Below, piece after piece: positions 41,054 through 47,715 of a DNA stretch of 47,715 bases. The DNA is from Candidatus Saccharibacteria bacterium UBA669 (GTDB lineage: Bacteria > Patescibacteriota > Saccharimonadia > Saccharimonadales > Saccharimonadaceae): NCBI GenBank assembly GCA_002299795.1, contig DBNP01000005.1, positions 1 through 47,715 on the forward strand, given 5' to 3'. The notes below the pieces were generated by a model. That model saw nothing but the letters and a program-made list of their open reading frames with translations. It did no database searches and was not told the origin of the DNA. The position numbers were made by a program, and so were the translations under genes. How positions within the stretch are numbered: the stretch's first letter is position 1; the number at the start of each line of letters is the position of its first letter.

Positions 41054-41602
41054 TTAAACTTTTTTGACCTGTAGTGCGTCAAGCTCGACTGGGGTATCGC
41101 GGCCAAACATACTGACCATTACCTTGAGCTTACCCTTGGCGGTATCAATTTCGCTCACCGCACCGTCAAAGCCCTTGAACGGACCGTCGGTGATACTGAC
41201 CACTTCGCCTGGCTGGAAATCAATCTGATGCTTAGGGTCTTCGACACCCATGCGCTTTTTGATTTTAGAAATTTCAGCATCTGAAACAGGCGTTGGCTCG
41301 GTGCCGCTACCAACGAACCCGGTGACACCGGGAGTGTTGCGTACGATATACCATGTTTCATCAGTGAGTTTCATTTCAACGAGCACGTAGCCCTGAAAAA
41401 TCTTAGCTTCAACAACTTTGCGCTTACCATTTTTAATCTGAATTTGCTTTTCCTTTGGCACCATAGCGTCAAAGATTTTGTCGGCCATATCGACGGCCTG
41501 AATGCGCGTCCTGATGCTGTCAGCTACTTTTTCTTCGTAGCCACTGTAGGTGTGGATCGCGTACCACTGCCGGGTGCTGTCGTAACGATTTTTTTGTGAC
41601 AT
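41054..41602 (-). CDS. nusG: Transcription termination/antitermination factor NusG
   Basis: A 182-residue protein. The NGN domain (WYAIHTYSGYEEKVADSIRTRI ... AKIFQGYVLVEMKLTDETWYIVRNTPGVTGFVG) binds RNA polymerase. The C-terminal KOW domain (DFQPGEVVSITDGPFKGFDGAVSEID) contacts Rho or S10. Length and domain order are standard. It is 6 nt downstream of secE, the canonical pair. Confidence 0.97.
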   Translation of the reverse strand: MSQKNRYDSTRQWYAIHTYSGYEEKVADSIRTRIQAVDMADKIFDAMVPKEKQIQIKNGKRKVVEAKIFQGYVLVEMKLTDETWYIVRNTPGVTGFVGSGTEPTPVSDAEISKIKKRMGVEDPKHQIDFQPGEVVSITDGPFKGFDGAVSEIDTAKGKLKVMVSMFGRDTPVELDALQVKKV

Positions 41603-41608
41603 GTCTGG

Positions 41609-41959
41609 TTACTTTCCTATGATTAGCTTAAATAATTGTTGGAAACCTGCGTCAAGCAATATGATGACTACCAGGAAAAATACGGTGAAGGCGATCAGCG
41701 CGCCGGTCATACCCCAGGTGCTGCGCCTATCAGGCCAGCGTACTTGGCGAAGCTCATACCAAGCTCCTTTTACGTAGCGTACTACTGGGCGGAATGGATT
41801 TACAACGCGTCGGCCGGCCGTAGCTGGCTCTTGTTTGCTGTTGCGCGTAGCTTTTGGTGTTGCTTTTGGCGTCTTCTTGGTTTTTCGCGAGGACGAGCTT
41901 GTATCGCTTGCAGAGATGCGAGTGATACGAGCGCTATCATTGTTATTGGCTTTTGCCAC
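41609..41959 (-). CDS. secE: Preprotein translocase subunit SecE
   Basis: A 116-residue protein. An N-terminal polar, Lys/Ser-rich extension (~50 residues) precedes the conserved amphipathic segment VKGAWYELRQVRWPDRRSTWGMT and the single membrane helix ALIAFTVFFLVVIILL. SecE clamps SecY in the translocon. The start is taken as the GTG at 41959, with GGGAGA upstream; an in-frame TTG at 41977 lies within that Shine-Dalgarno. Length is above the minimal 60-residue SecE because of the tail. Confidence 0.9.
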   Translation of the reverse strand: MAKANNNDSARITRISASDTSSSSRKTKKTPKATPKATRNSKQEPATAGRRVVNPFRPVVRYVKGAWYELRQVRWPDRRSTWGMTGALIAFTVFFLVVIILLDAGFQQLFKLIIGK

Positions 41960-41984
41960 GTTGATACTGTCTCCCAATTTAATA

Positions 41985-42041
41985 AGTCTGCTTGTTGCAG
42001 ACTGTCAATACCATAGTACATCGCAGAGCCCCGATTGTCAA
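41985..42041 (-). promoter_or_regulatory. secE-nusG promoter and leader hairpin
   Basis: Minus-strand TTGACA (42036-42041), a 17-nt spacer and TACTAT (42013-42018). Immediately downstream a 7-bp hairpin AGTCTGC/GCAGACT with a 5-nt loop (41985-42003) lies at the 5' end of the message. Confidence 0.75.
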
Positions 42042-42076
42042 GTCTTCGCCCGACGAGCGATGATATCACGGAGATA

Positions 42077-42105
42077 TTGACCCAGTATGAATATAGTTGT
42101 ATGGT
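42077..42105 (+). promoter_or_regulatory. Promoter of the 42115 gene
   Basis: TTGACC (42077-42082), a 17-nt spacer and TATGGT (42100-42105), 9 nt before the ATG: a leaderless or near-leaderless message. Confidence 0.6.
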
Positions 42106-42114
42106 ATATGAAAT

Positions 42115-42951
42115 ATGATTGAAAGATATAAACCATCAACACGTGAAGTGCTGCCGCTGAACGACATGAAGGTGCGTGCAAGAGCGACAGTGCTCGAATT
42201 TACCGGGCTCACAATGGAAGGGCTGCTGCTGAAGCCCTACAGTGATGATAGCCTGCACCAAGTGGTAGCGCTGTATGATGAAGATGAGGCGATGATAAAT
42301 CGAAGAGTTGTTGATACGCCGAATCGTCGTCTGGCGAATGCCATGATAGGCCTAGAGGAAGCGGTCCGTACGCTCTGTCAAGTAGAGCCACCGATTGATC
42401 GGATGGAAACGATTCAAGCGAACCGTGAGGTTGTGGATGGAGTGAGCGGCACTGTCTTTGCGTATACTATTTCAGCGGGTCGTGCCGGTTGCGACTTTGG
42501 CACATTGTTACGGTGCGAGTATGACACCCCTGGCCTTGTTGACTCGTATAACAATCCGTTGACTGATTCACGCGCGGTACTTTTGCCTCAGAATAGTTAC
42601 TTACGGCAAGTACTTCGATTTGGCGATCCACATGAGCCTGTTTTTCGGGCAAGTGAGACTGATCTGCTATCTCCTGAATGGTCAACCGTGAGTGAGGAGT
42701 GGCTACCAAACGGCGGTAAGGCAGTCCGCTGGATCAATCTCGATAGAGCGTATAGGCACGAAGATGGTACATTTGCTGCAGGCCAGGTGCGCGACGATAT
42801 ATTTCATCGTGACCATATATTCTACTATCCACTCTATAGCAGCGATGCGCTGGGTCTAGAGAGGTACCTGGAGATTGCACAGGATTTACTGCGAAAGCTA
42901 CTCGACGCGCTCGATGGCGAGCATACTGTCACGCCAAGTGTCGACTACTAG
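42115..42951 (+). CDS. Hypothetical protein, 278 residues
   Basis: A soluble acidic protein not recognised (MIERYKPSTREVLPLNDMKVRARATVLEFTGLTMEGLLLKPYSDD...). Its centre is mixed alpha/beta (GTVFAYTISAGRAGCDFGTLLRCEYDTPGLVDSYNNP), followed by SRAVLLPQNSYLRQVLRFGD and a helical C-terminus (LERYLEIAQDLLRKLLDALDG). No Shine-Dalgarno; promoter close to the ATG. It ends 14 nt from the convergent histidine kinase. It resembles the other leaderless acidic unknowns in style (21743, 25960) but shares no obvious sequence. Confidence 0.7.
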   Translation: MIERYKPSTREVLPLNDMKVRARATVLEFTGLTMEGLLLKPYSDDSLHQVVALYDEDEAMINRRVVDTPNRRLANAMIGLEEAVRTLCQVEPPIDRMETIQANREVVDGVSGTVFAYTISAGRAGCDFGTLLRCEYDTPGLVDSYNNPLTDSRAVLLPQNSYLRQVLRFGDPHEPVFRASETDLLSPEWSTVSEEWLPNGGKAVRWINLDRAYRHEDGTFAAGQVRDDIFHRDHIFYYPLYSSDALGLERYLEIAQDLLRKLLDALDGEHTVTPSVDY

Positions 42952-42965
42952 ATTTTTAGTGCGTA

Positions 42966-44597
42966 CTATTCAGGGTCTTTATGCGTGGTTTGCATAGTAA
43001 AGCCAAATGTTGAGCCATGATTCAGTCGTGACGACATTTCTATCTGAATGTCGAGCTTTTTGGATAGTTTGCGCGCGACATACAGCCCCAGCCCGGTGCC
43101 ACCTGTCTCTCGTGTTCGGTAATCCTCGCTGCGCCAAAATTTCTCAAAAATATGCGTTTGGTCACTCTTGCTCATGCCAATTCCGGTATCAGATACTCTG
43201 AAGTCAAGCGTGTCATCGTGCTTTTTCACCCTGACAACCACCTCACCCTCTTTGGTATATTTAATCGCGTTGGTGACAAAGTTTTGCAGTAGTTCTTTGA
43301 GGTAGAGCCGGCTGGCTACGACTTCACCAAGTTGCGGCGATAGGTCGAGATTGAAGTGGAGTCCCTTGGCTTCTGCTTGCGGTGCATACTCGTTGTAAAG
43401 GTCGTGGATGAGCGCACTCACATCGATAGCCTCTGGGGCGTCAGCGACACCACGCTCGGCGCGGCTGAGGGTGCTAAGGTCATTAACCATCTTTGCAAGA
43501 AACAGCACCTGGTCGTGCGCCACCTTCATGTTGTCTTTCAGGGTGGCATCTGGAATATCGTTGCGATCCATCATAATTTGCAGATTGCTCAGAGTACCCT
43601 CTGCGATGGTGATCGGAGTCCGAAGCTCGTGGCTGACGACGCTAATAAACTCATCACGCTCTTCCTCAAGCGATTTCTGCTTGGTGATGTCACGCAAAAT
43701 CACAATATAGCCATCGGAGCCATCGCTGCCATGACTATCGACACCACGAATCGGCGAGTAAATAACACTTAGGTGCAGCTGCTCACCGGCAATCTGGATG
43801 CTGAGGTCGTCCCTATTTTGCACGGTCGTAGCGGCTTTGAGTTCGCGGATAAATTTGAACGGTGTGTTGTCTTTGTCGACCAGTGGCAGGATAGCGTCGA
43901 TTTTTTGTCCCTCAAGACCGGTATTTGTATCAAGCAAGCTGAGACATGCGGCGTTGTACACCTGTATCACGCCGTTTTTGTCGGTGCTTAGGATGGCGTC
44001 GGCCAGGTTGTTCACGATGGTGATCATACGATCACGCTGCAGTAGCTCTTCTGCCTGGCTGCGGGATAATTCTTCGCGGTCAACTTCCTGTGCTTTGCTG
44101 ATTGAGCCAACGATATAGCCAACGGCTAGCGTACCAACAAAGTAGAGAATGTTTTGTATGATGTAGTTTGAGTTTTCAAGATGTAGCAGTATGTCGGCGA
44201 GCGCGGTGGCAAACAATATAAAGATGCTGAGATACAGTCCGTCTGTCGAGAAGTACGCGAGGGACGCGAGGAGCAGGATCACCCATCCGACGGTAAATGG
44301 CATGTCAAAGCCTGAAACAAATAGGAGGTAAGCTGCGGCTAGGATATGGAACAGAATGAGGCGAGCAGCTGCCATACGCTTGCTTTTTGGTGGGACGAGG
44401 AACTGGTAGACGCTAAGCCCGATCCACACCAGCGCAATAAGTATAAACTGCGCATCGCCCGAAAAATGATCGGATTGGATGGCGCCGAGCTGGATGAGTA
44501 GTCCATAAAATATCAAAATAACAGGCAGCAAGAGTCCGGCAAAGCGAATAATTGCAGCAGTTCGTTGGTTCACGCTCAGCCCCGCCCTTTTCATCAT
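42966..44597 (-). CDS. Sensor histidine kinase with PAS domain (orphan)
   Basis: A 543-residue membrane kinase. Six hydrophobic helices (about 17-165) lead to a coiled linker and then a PAS domain (~190-305; ILSTDKNGVIQVYNAACLSLL, GYIVILRDITKQK). HisKA follows with phospho-acceptor H323 in SHELRTP. HATPase_c carries N box NFVTNAIKYTKEG, G1 DTGIGM, the F box and G2 GGTGLGLYVARKL. All catalytic boxes are intact. No response regulator is adjacent, so the partner is elsewhere. TATAAT lies 8 nt before the ATG (leaderless). The multi-helix sensor suggests a membrane or quinone-like signal, but the ligand is unknown. Confidence 0.94.
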   Translation of the reverse strand: MMKRAGLSVNQRTAAIIRFAGLLLPVILIFYGLLIQLGAIQSDHFSGDAQFILIALVWIGLSVYQFLVPPKSKRMAAARLILFHILAAAYLLFVSGFDMPFTVGWVILLLASLAYFSTDGLYLSIFILFATALADILLHLENSNYIIQNILYFVGTLAVGYIVGSISKAQEVDREELSRSQAEELLQRDRMITIVNNLADAILSTDKNGVIQVYNAACLSLLDTNTGLEGQKIDAILPLVDKDNTPFKFIRELKAATTVQNRDDLSIQIAGEQLHLSVIYSPIRGVDSHGSDGSDGYIVILRDITKQKSLEEERDEFISVVSHELRTPITIAEGTLSNLQIMMDRNDIPDATLKDNMKVAHDQVLFLAKMVNDLSTLSRAERGVADAPEAIDVSALIHDLYNEYAPQAEAKGLHFNLDLSPQLGEVVASRLYLKELLQNFVTNAIKYTKEGEVVVRVKKHDDTLDFRVSDTGIGMSKSDQTHIFEKFWRSEDYRTRETGGTGLGLYVARKLSKKLDIQIEMSSRLNHGSTFGFTMQTTHKDPE

Positions 44598-44638
44598 ATG
44601 TGTGTATTATACTGCATATGGTTGCGCACGCAAATGCA

Positions 44639-45337
44639 CTATACGGCCGGCGAATGTTTTTTGAGGAGCTTGCGGTGAGTGAGGTAGAGTGGATCGATCG
44701 CTTCGACCTCCCGCCAAAACGCGGGGCTGTGGTTCATTTCGCGCGTATGGCATAGCTCATGAACGAGCACGTAGTCGATAAGTGTATCAGGCAGTTTCAT
44801 AAGTGCAATGTTGAGGCTAATTACGCCGCGGCTGCTACAGCTTCCCCACCGCCCGGTACTATGGCTGAAGCGGATAGTAGTGTAAGTAAACCCACGATCA
44901 GCCGCGATACGCTCAAGTCTGCTGGGTAGTAGTAGCTTGGCCTCTTTGCGATAGACTTTCGCCACTACATCTCGGATCATCTGCTGAACATCGCGGTCAT
45001 TGACACTGTGGTTCGGAGGGAGTTTAACTACGATCTTGTCGCTCAGCAGCTGTACGTGAGGCTGCTTGACCATCGTTGTCGGTACGTGGACAAGCGTGTG
45101 TTGCTTGCCGATTTGCTGGCCCCATGTGTATGGCTGGGACTGACCCGCGCTATGCGCAAGCTTCCGCAGCTCGCTTCGTGAGCGCTCAATCATTTGCCTC
45201 ACAAATAAAAGCGGCGTGAGGGGCGGTACGGTGGCGACATAGCGACCATCGTTCCCAATCATAATGCGAACATAGCGTGCACGTGCGACGCGGCGAACAG
45301 TGATCTCGCCAAACTCTGGATCAGTGATAGTGGACAC
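44639..45337 (-). CDS. YgjP-like (DUF45/M48-type) zinc metallopeptidase
   Basis: A 232-residue protein with the YgjP/WLM-type layout. An N-terminal beta domain (YVRIMIGNDGRYVATVPP) is followed by RWGSCSSRGVISLNIALMKLP, the zinc motif HELCH at 193-197 and the third-ligand region TREMNHSPAFWREV. Biological substrate is unknown for the family. It uses a GTG start 8 nt after the stop of the preceding kinase gene, with no Shine-Dalgarno, so it is probably read by coupling. The C-terminus is rather basic. Confidence 0.85.
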   Translation of the reverse strand: MSTITDPEFGEITVRRVARARYVRIMIGNDGRYVATVPPLTPLLFVRQMIERSRSELRKLAHSAGQSQPYTWGQQIGKQHTLVHVPTTMVKQPHVQLLSDKIVVKLPPNHSVNDRDVQQMIRDVVAKVYRKEAKLLLPSRLERIAADRGFTYTTIRFSHSTGRWGSCSSRGVISLNIALMKLPDTLIDYVLVHELCHTREMNHSPAFWREVEAIDPLYLTHRKLLKKHSPAV

Positions 45338-45345
45338 GAGACGTG

Positions 45346-45918
45346 CTACCTAATCACGATAGGCCGGGTAGTTGGCCTTGGAGGTACGGCTGTATGGAGC
45401 TTTGGCAACGGCTCAGCGCTTGCTCGGTTTTCGCGGCTCAGGTATGACAAGACAACTTTGAGCTGGCTATTAAACGTATGCTTGCCGCTGATCACGATCG
45501 CTTTTTCGTCAGGATGTGGTGCGCTAAAGTCGCGTAGATAATCGTGAAACTCATCTTTATTAAGTGAGCCATTTTTGAGCGTTCGGGAGAGCGATGTTAC
45601 TTGGTCTGTCTGTACCCAAATAAGCAAGGGCTGAAATCCCCTCGACCTGGCCCATCGGAAAAACTCGGTTCGTCGGACTCTGCTGTCGCTATTGCCCTCG
45701 AACACAAACGTTTGTCCGCATTTTGCGACCTCGCCCATAATAATTGAGATGAGTTTGCCGGCGGCCTCTGAGTCCTGCGCGAGTGCCTCAATGACCAGGC
45801 TGTCGACGTAGGGTGCGTGAAACATTTCAGCAAATTTTGCTGCAAAAAAAGTCTTTCCACTCCCCGGAATCCCCACCATCATGATTGCATGCGGGCGCGC
45901 TAGTCGTAATGATTGCAT
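45346..45918 (-). CDS. P-loop kinase-like ATPase (AAA_33/zeta-toxin-type)
   Basis: A 190-residue cytosolic protein. It has Walker A GIPGSGKT at 16-23, then a hydrophobic strand QTFVFEGNSDSRVRRTEFFRWARSRGFQPLLIWVQTD typical of small-molecule or polynucleotide kinase folds, where the D/N after the strand aligns the acceptor. The C-terminus is a proline/arginine tail. Substrate is unknown; relatives include zeta toxins and tRNA or nucleotide kinases. TATACT lies 6 nt before the ATG (leaderless). It is followed closely by the YgjP peptidase gene. Confidence 0.75.
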   Translation of the reverse strand: MQSLRLARPHAIMMVGIPGSGKTFFAAKFAEMFHAPYVDSLVIEALAQDSEAAGKLISIIMGEVAKCGQTFVFEGNSDSRVRRTEFFRWARSRGFQPLLIWVQTDQVTSLSRTLKNGSLNKDEFHDYLRDFSAPHPDEKAIVISGKHTFNSQLKVVLSYLSRENRASAEPLPKLHTAVPPRPTTRPIVIR

Positions 45919-46020
45919 AGCTATAGTATAGCAAAACTCCTCGGCTTATGGGTAGAGATGTGTGTGCTATATCTCAACTTTACGCCGTAGAGCATAAGCA
46001 ATATATACTATCATAGATCA

Positions 46021-46049
46021 TTGACAAATTGTAAATACATTAATATAAT
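46021..46049 (+). promoter_or_regulatory. Exact consensus promoter of the surface protein gene
   Basis: TTGACA (46021-46026), a 17-nt AT-rich spacer and TATAAT (46044-46049), with an AT-rich upstream region that could act as an UP element. It predicts strong expression. Confidence 0.85.
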
Positions 46050-46090
46050 AAAATCTAATTATAAACTGTTTGCGAGACAGGAGATGTGAG

Positions 46091-47668
46091 ATGAATAAGG
46101 TGAAAGCATTAGTAATTAGCGTCATTGCCGCGGTGGTGTCATTTGCCGGATACGCCTACGTAGCGGGAGATACGATACAAGCCCTTAACCCGTCTGCGCG
46201 TGATTGCACCACCAATTCGATTATCTACTGCGGTGCCATCACCCCTGATGAGCTAGTCACAAAATATGCTGCAAATAAGACTGGTGACCTGCCGGCGCTT
46301 TACAGCCATTACGGCATTTCTGCTGCCATGATAAATGGCAAAACACAGAAGCAGGGCTATGTGACGCGCACCGGTGACGTCTATTACAATGGCAAAATTG
46401 TGGCCCGTAAAGCAATCAGTGTTGGCCGCGAGTACCGTGCGAATAGCTGGACTCTCTCGGTTGGTGGTAACACATACTACGAACGCTATGCGGGCACTAA
46501 CTACGCTGCCACCACCGATGCCATCGCTACACATCTCTGGTTTGACGCAAATGGTAAATTTATTGGTGGCATTATGTATTCATGCGGAAACCCTGTGCGA
46601 GCAACGCCAGAGGAAGTGCCAGTTGCAGTATGTGAAAGCCTGGTAGTCGACAAGATTAGCCGCACGAAGTTTCGACTAACTGGTAAAGCAGTTGCAAGTG
46701 GCGGCGCGACAATTAGCGCGATCCATTACTACGTCTATGATGCTGCAGGTACTCCTGTGGCTAGCGTACCTGGGCCAGATGGTCAGGCAACGAGTAGTGT
46801 TGAAGTGACAATTTCTACGCCAGGTACCTATAAAGTGCAAGCAATCGCGCTGACATCTCTTGGCAACAAAACAAGCGATGCCTGTACTCGCATGGTGACC
46901 GTCGATCCCGAACCATGTACTGTTCCTGGAAAAGAAAATCTGCCCAAGGATAGTCCGCTGTGCGTAGAGGATAAGCCGAGTGTCAAGGTTGAAAAAACCG
47001 TCAATGGTAAAGAGCTTGCTACGGTCAAGGTTGGAGAATCTTTCACCTACGAGATTACGGTCACAAATACGGGCAATGTAGTGCTGAAAGACGTGGCGGT
47101 GAGCGATACGGCACCAGCCGGCATTAGCTTCCTGACGGCAGACAGCGGTACGCTGCAAAATAGCACCTGGACCCATACGATTGCCGAACTTAAGACCGGT
47201 GAATCAAAGACATTTACCCTAACTGCGAAGTACAACGAGTATCGCGGTGGCACGCATACAAATACCGTCTGTGTTGATACGCCGACAGTACCTGGCAAGC
47301 CGGATGACTGTGACGATGCGAGCACAAACACCAAAGAAGATATTACGGTTTGCGATACAAAAACAAATCAAATCATTACGATTGATCGCAGCCAGCTCGA
47401 TAGTTCTCATATGACTACAGATCAAACGAAATGTGGCGACATAAAGGTCTGTGTACTTGCTGACAAAACCGAGAAGACAATTCCAAAAAATCAGTACAAT
47501 ACTTCATTGCACACAACTGACATGAGTAAATGTGCCAACCCTAAGGTTGACCCACCCATCGAGCTTCCTCACACTGGTATCGCTGATGTCCTGAGTGGTG
47601 GCATTGGTGTCAGTAGCCTGATCGGCGCTACCACTTATTACGTCGCCAGCCGACGCGCAATACGCTAA
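46091..47668 (+). CDS. LPxTG-type cell-surface protein with DUF11 domain
   Basis: A 525-residue exported protein. The signal peptide KALVISVIAAVVSFAGYAYVAG spans ~5-26. An N-terminal domain with a CGN/C pair follows (DVYYNGKIVARKAISVGREYRANSW), then an Ig-like segment and a DUF11 repeat (SVKVEKTVNGKELATVKVGESFTYEITVTNTGNVVLKDVAVSDTAPAG). Two short Cys-bounded repeats (VCDTKTNQIITIDRSQL...TKC, VCVLADKTEKTIPKNQY...SKC) precede a sorting signal LPHTG (492-496), a hydrophobic helix and a basic end (SRRAIR). Sortase would link it to peptidoglycan or another protein; no sortase is in the window. AGGAG 7 nt upstream fixes the start. Likely a major surface or pilus-like adhesin. Confidence 0.88.
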   Translation: MNKVKALVISVIAAVVSFAGYAYVAGDTIQALNPSARDCTTNSIIYCGAITPDELVTKYAANKTGDLPALYSHYGISAAMINGKTQKQGYVTRTGDVYYNGKIVARKAISVGREYRANSWTLSVGGNTYYERYAGTNYAATTDAIATHLWFDANGKFIGGIMYSCGNPVRATPEEVPVAVCESLVVDKISRTKFRLTGKAVASGGATISAIHYYVYDAAGTPVASVPGPDGQATSSVEVTISTPGTYKVQAIALTSLGNKTSDACTRMVTVDPEPCTVPGKENLPKDSPLCVEDKPSVKVEKTVNGKELATVKVGESFTYEITVTNTGNVVLKDVAVSDTAPAGISFLTADSGTLQNSTWTHTIAELKTGESKTFTLTAKYNEYRGGTHTNTVCVDTPTVPGKPDDCDDASTNTKEDITVCDTKTNQIITIDRSQLDSSHMTTDQTKCGDIKVCVLADKTEKTIPKNQYNTSLHTTDMSKCANPKVDPPIELPHTGIADVLSGGIGVSSLIGATTYYVASRRAIR

Positions 47669-47681
47669 TCTCGGAATACAC

Positions 47682-47706
47682 AAAAAAACCGAGCTCATCA
47701 CTCGGT
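47682..47706 (-). terminator. Terminator of a minus-strand gene beyond the window
   Basis: Stem ACCGAG/CTCGGT with a 7-nt loop and, on the minus strand, a run of seven T. It points to a convergent gene starting past 47715. Confidence 0.75.
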
Positions 47707-47715
47707 GCTTGGCAG

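Overview
The window looks like a chromosomal segment of a small-genome Patescibacteria/CPR bacterium, most likely Candidatus Saccharibacteria (TM7). This is inferred from several traits. Base composition is about half GC. TGA is used as an ordinary stop, which argues against Absconditabacteria/Gracilibacteria. There is an LPxTG-type surface protein and a VanY-type peptidase. Ribosomal protein L1 has a long N-terminal extension, and a conserved CPR-type unknown protein is present at 18912-19427. Many mRNAs appear to be leaderless. The assignment was not tested by any search.

Layout. 1-11.4 kb: tRNA-Gln, a DUF817 membrane protein, a nitronate-monooxygenase-like flavoprotein, a SulP anion transporter fused to a nucleotidyltransferase-like tail, a Ca-type P-ATPase, an AI-2E family permease, cysS and a DHH phosphoesterase. 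11.4-17.6 kb: a replication/repair run (dnaX-dnaB coupled by TAATG, a GT-C-like glycosyltransferase, ybaB, recR). 17.6-25.9 kb: thymidine metabolism (tdk, tmk, folA, thyA) interleaved with small unknown genes and rplJ-rplL. 25.9-31.6 kb: a phosphoribosyltransferase-like protein, a two-gene block inserted at the 3' end of rplA, and rplA. 31.6-42 kb: small SD-led genes with their own terminators, VanY, rplK, a nucleotide-cyclase-like protein, an ABC exporter with a ~490-nt leader, a secreted protein, nusG and secE. 42-47.7 kb: an unknown protein, an orphan histidine kinase, a YgjP-type peptidase, a P-loop kinase and an LPxTG surface protein.

Three architectural themes stand out. (1) The usual secE-nusG-rplK-rplA-rplJ-rplL order is kept on one strand but spread over about 21 kb by intervening genes. 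(2) Two expression styles coexist. Many genes have a -10 hexamer only 6-11 nt before the ATG (leaderless). A second class of small, visibly GC-richer genes has consensus promoters, strong Shine-Dalgarno sites and perfect-stem terminators. (3) A degenerate copy of the rplA 3' end lies 2.6 kb downstream of rplA. The two are separated by a two-gene block encoding a 689-aa protein with a His-Gly ... Ser-Cys pattern resembling clan CD (caspase/CHAT-like) peptidases and a 140-aa partner. This is the best candidate here for an undescribed acquired system.
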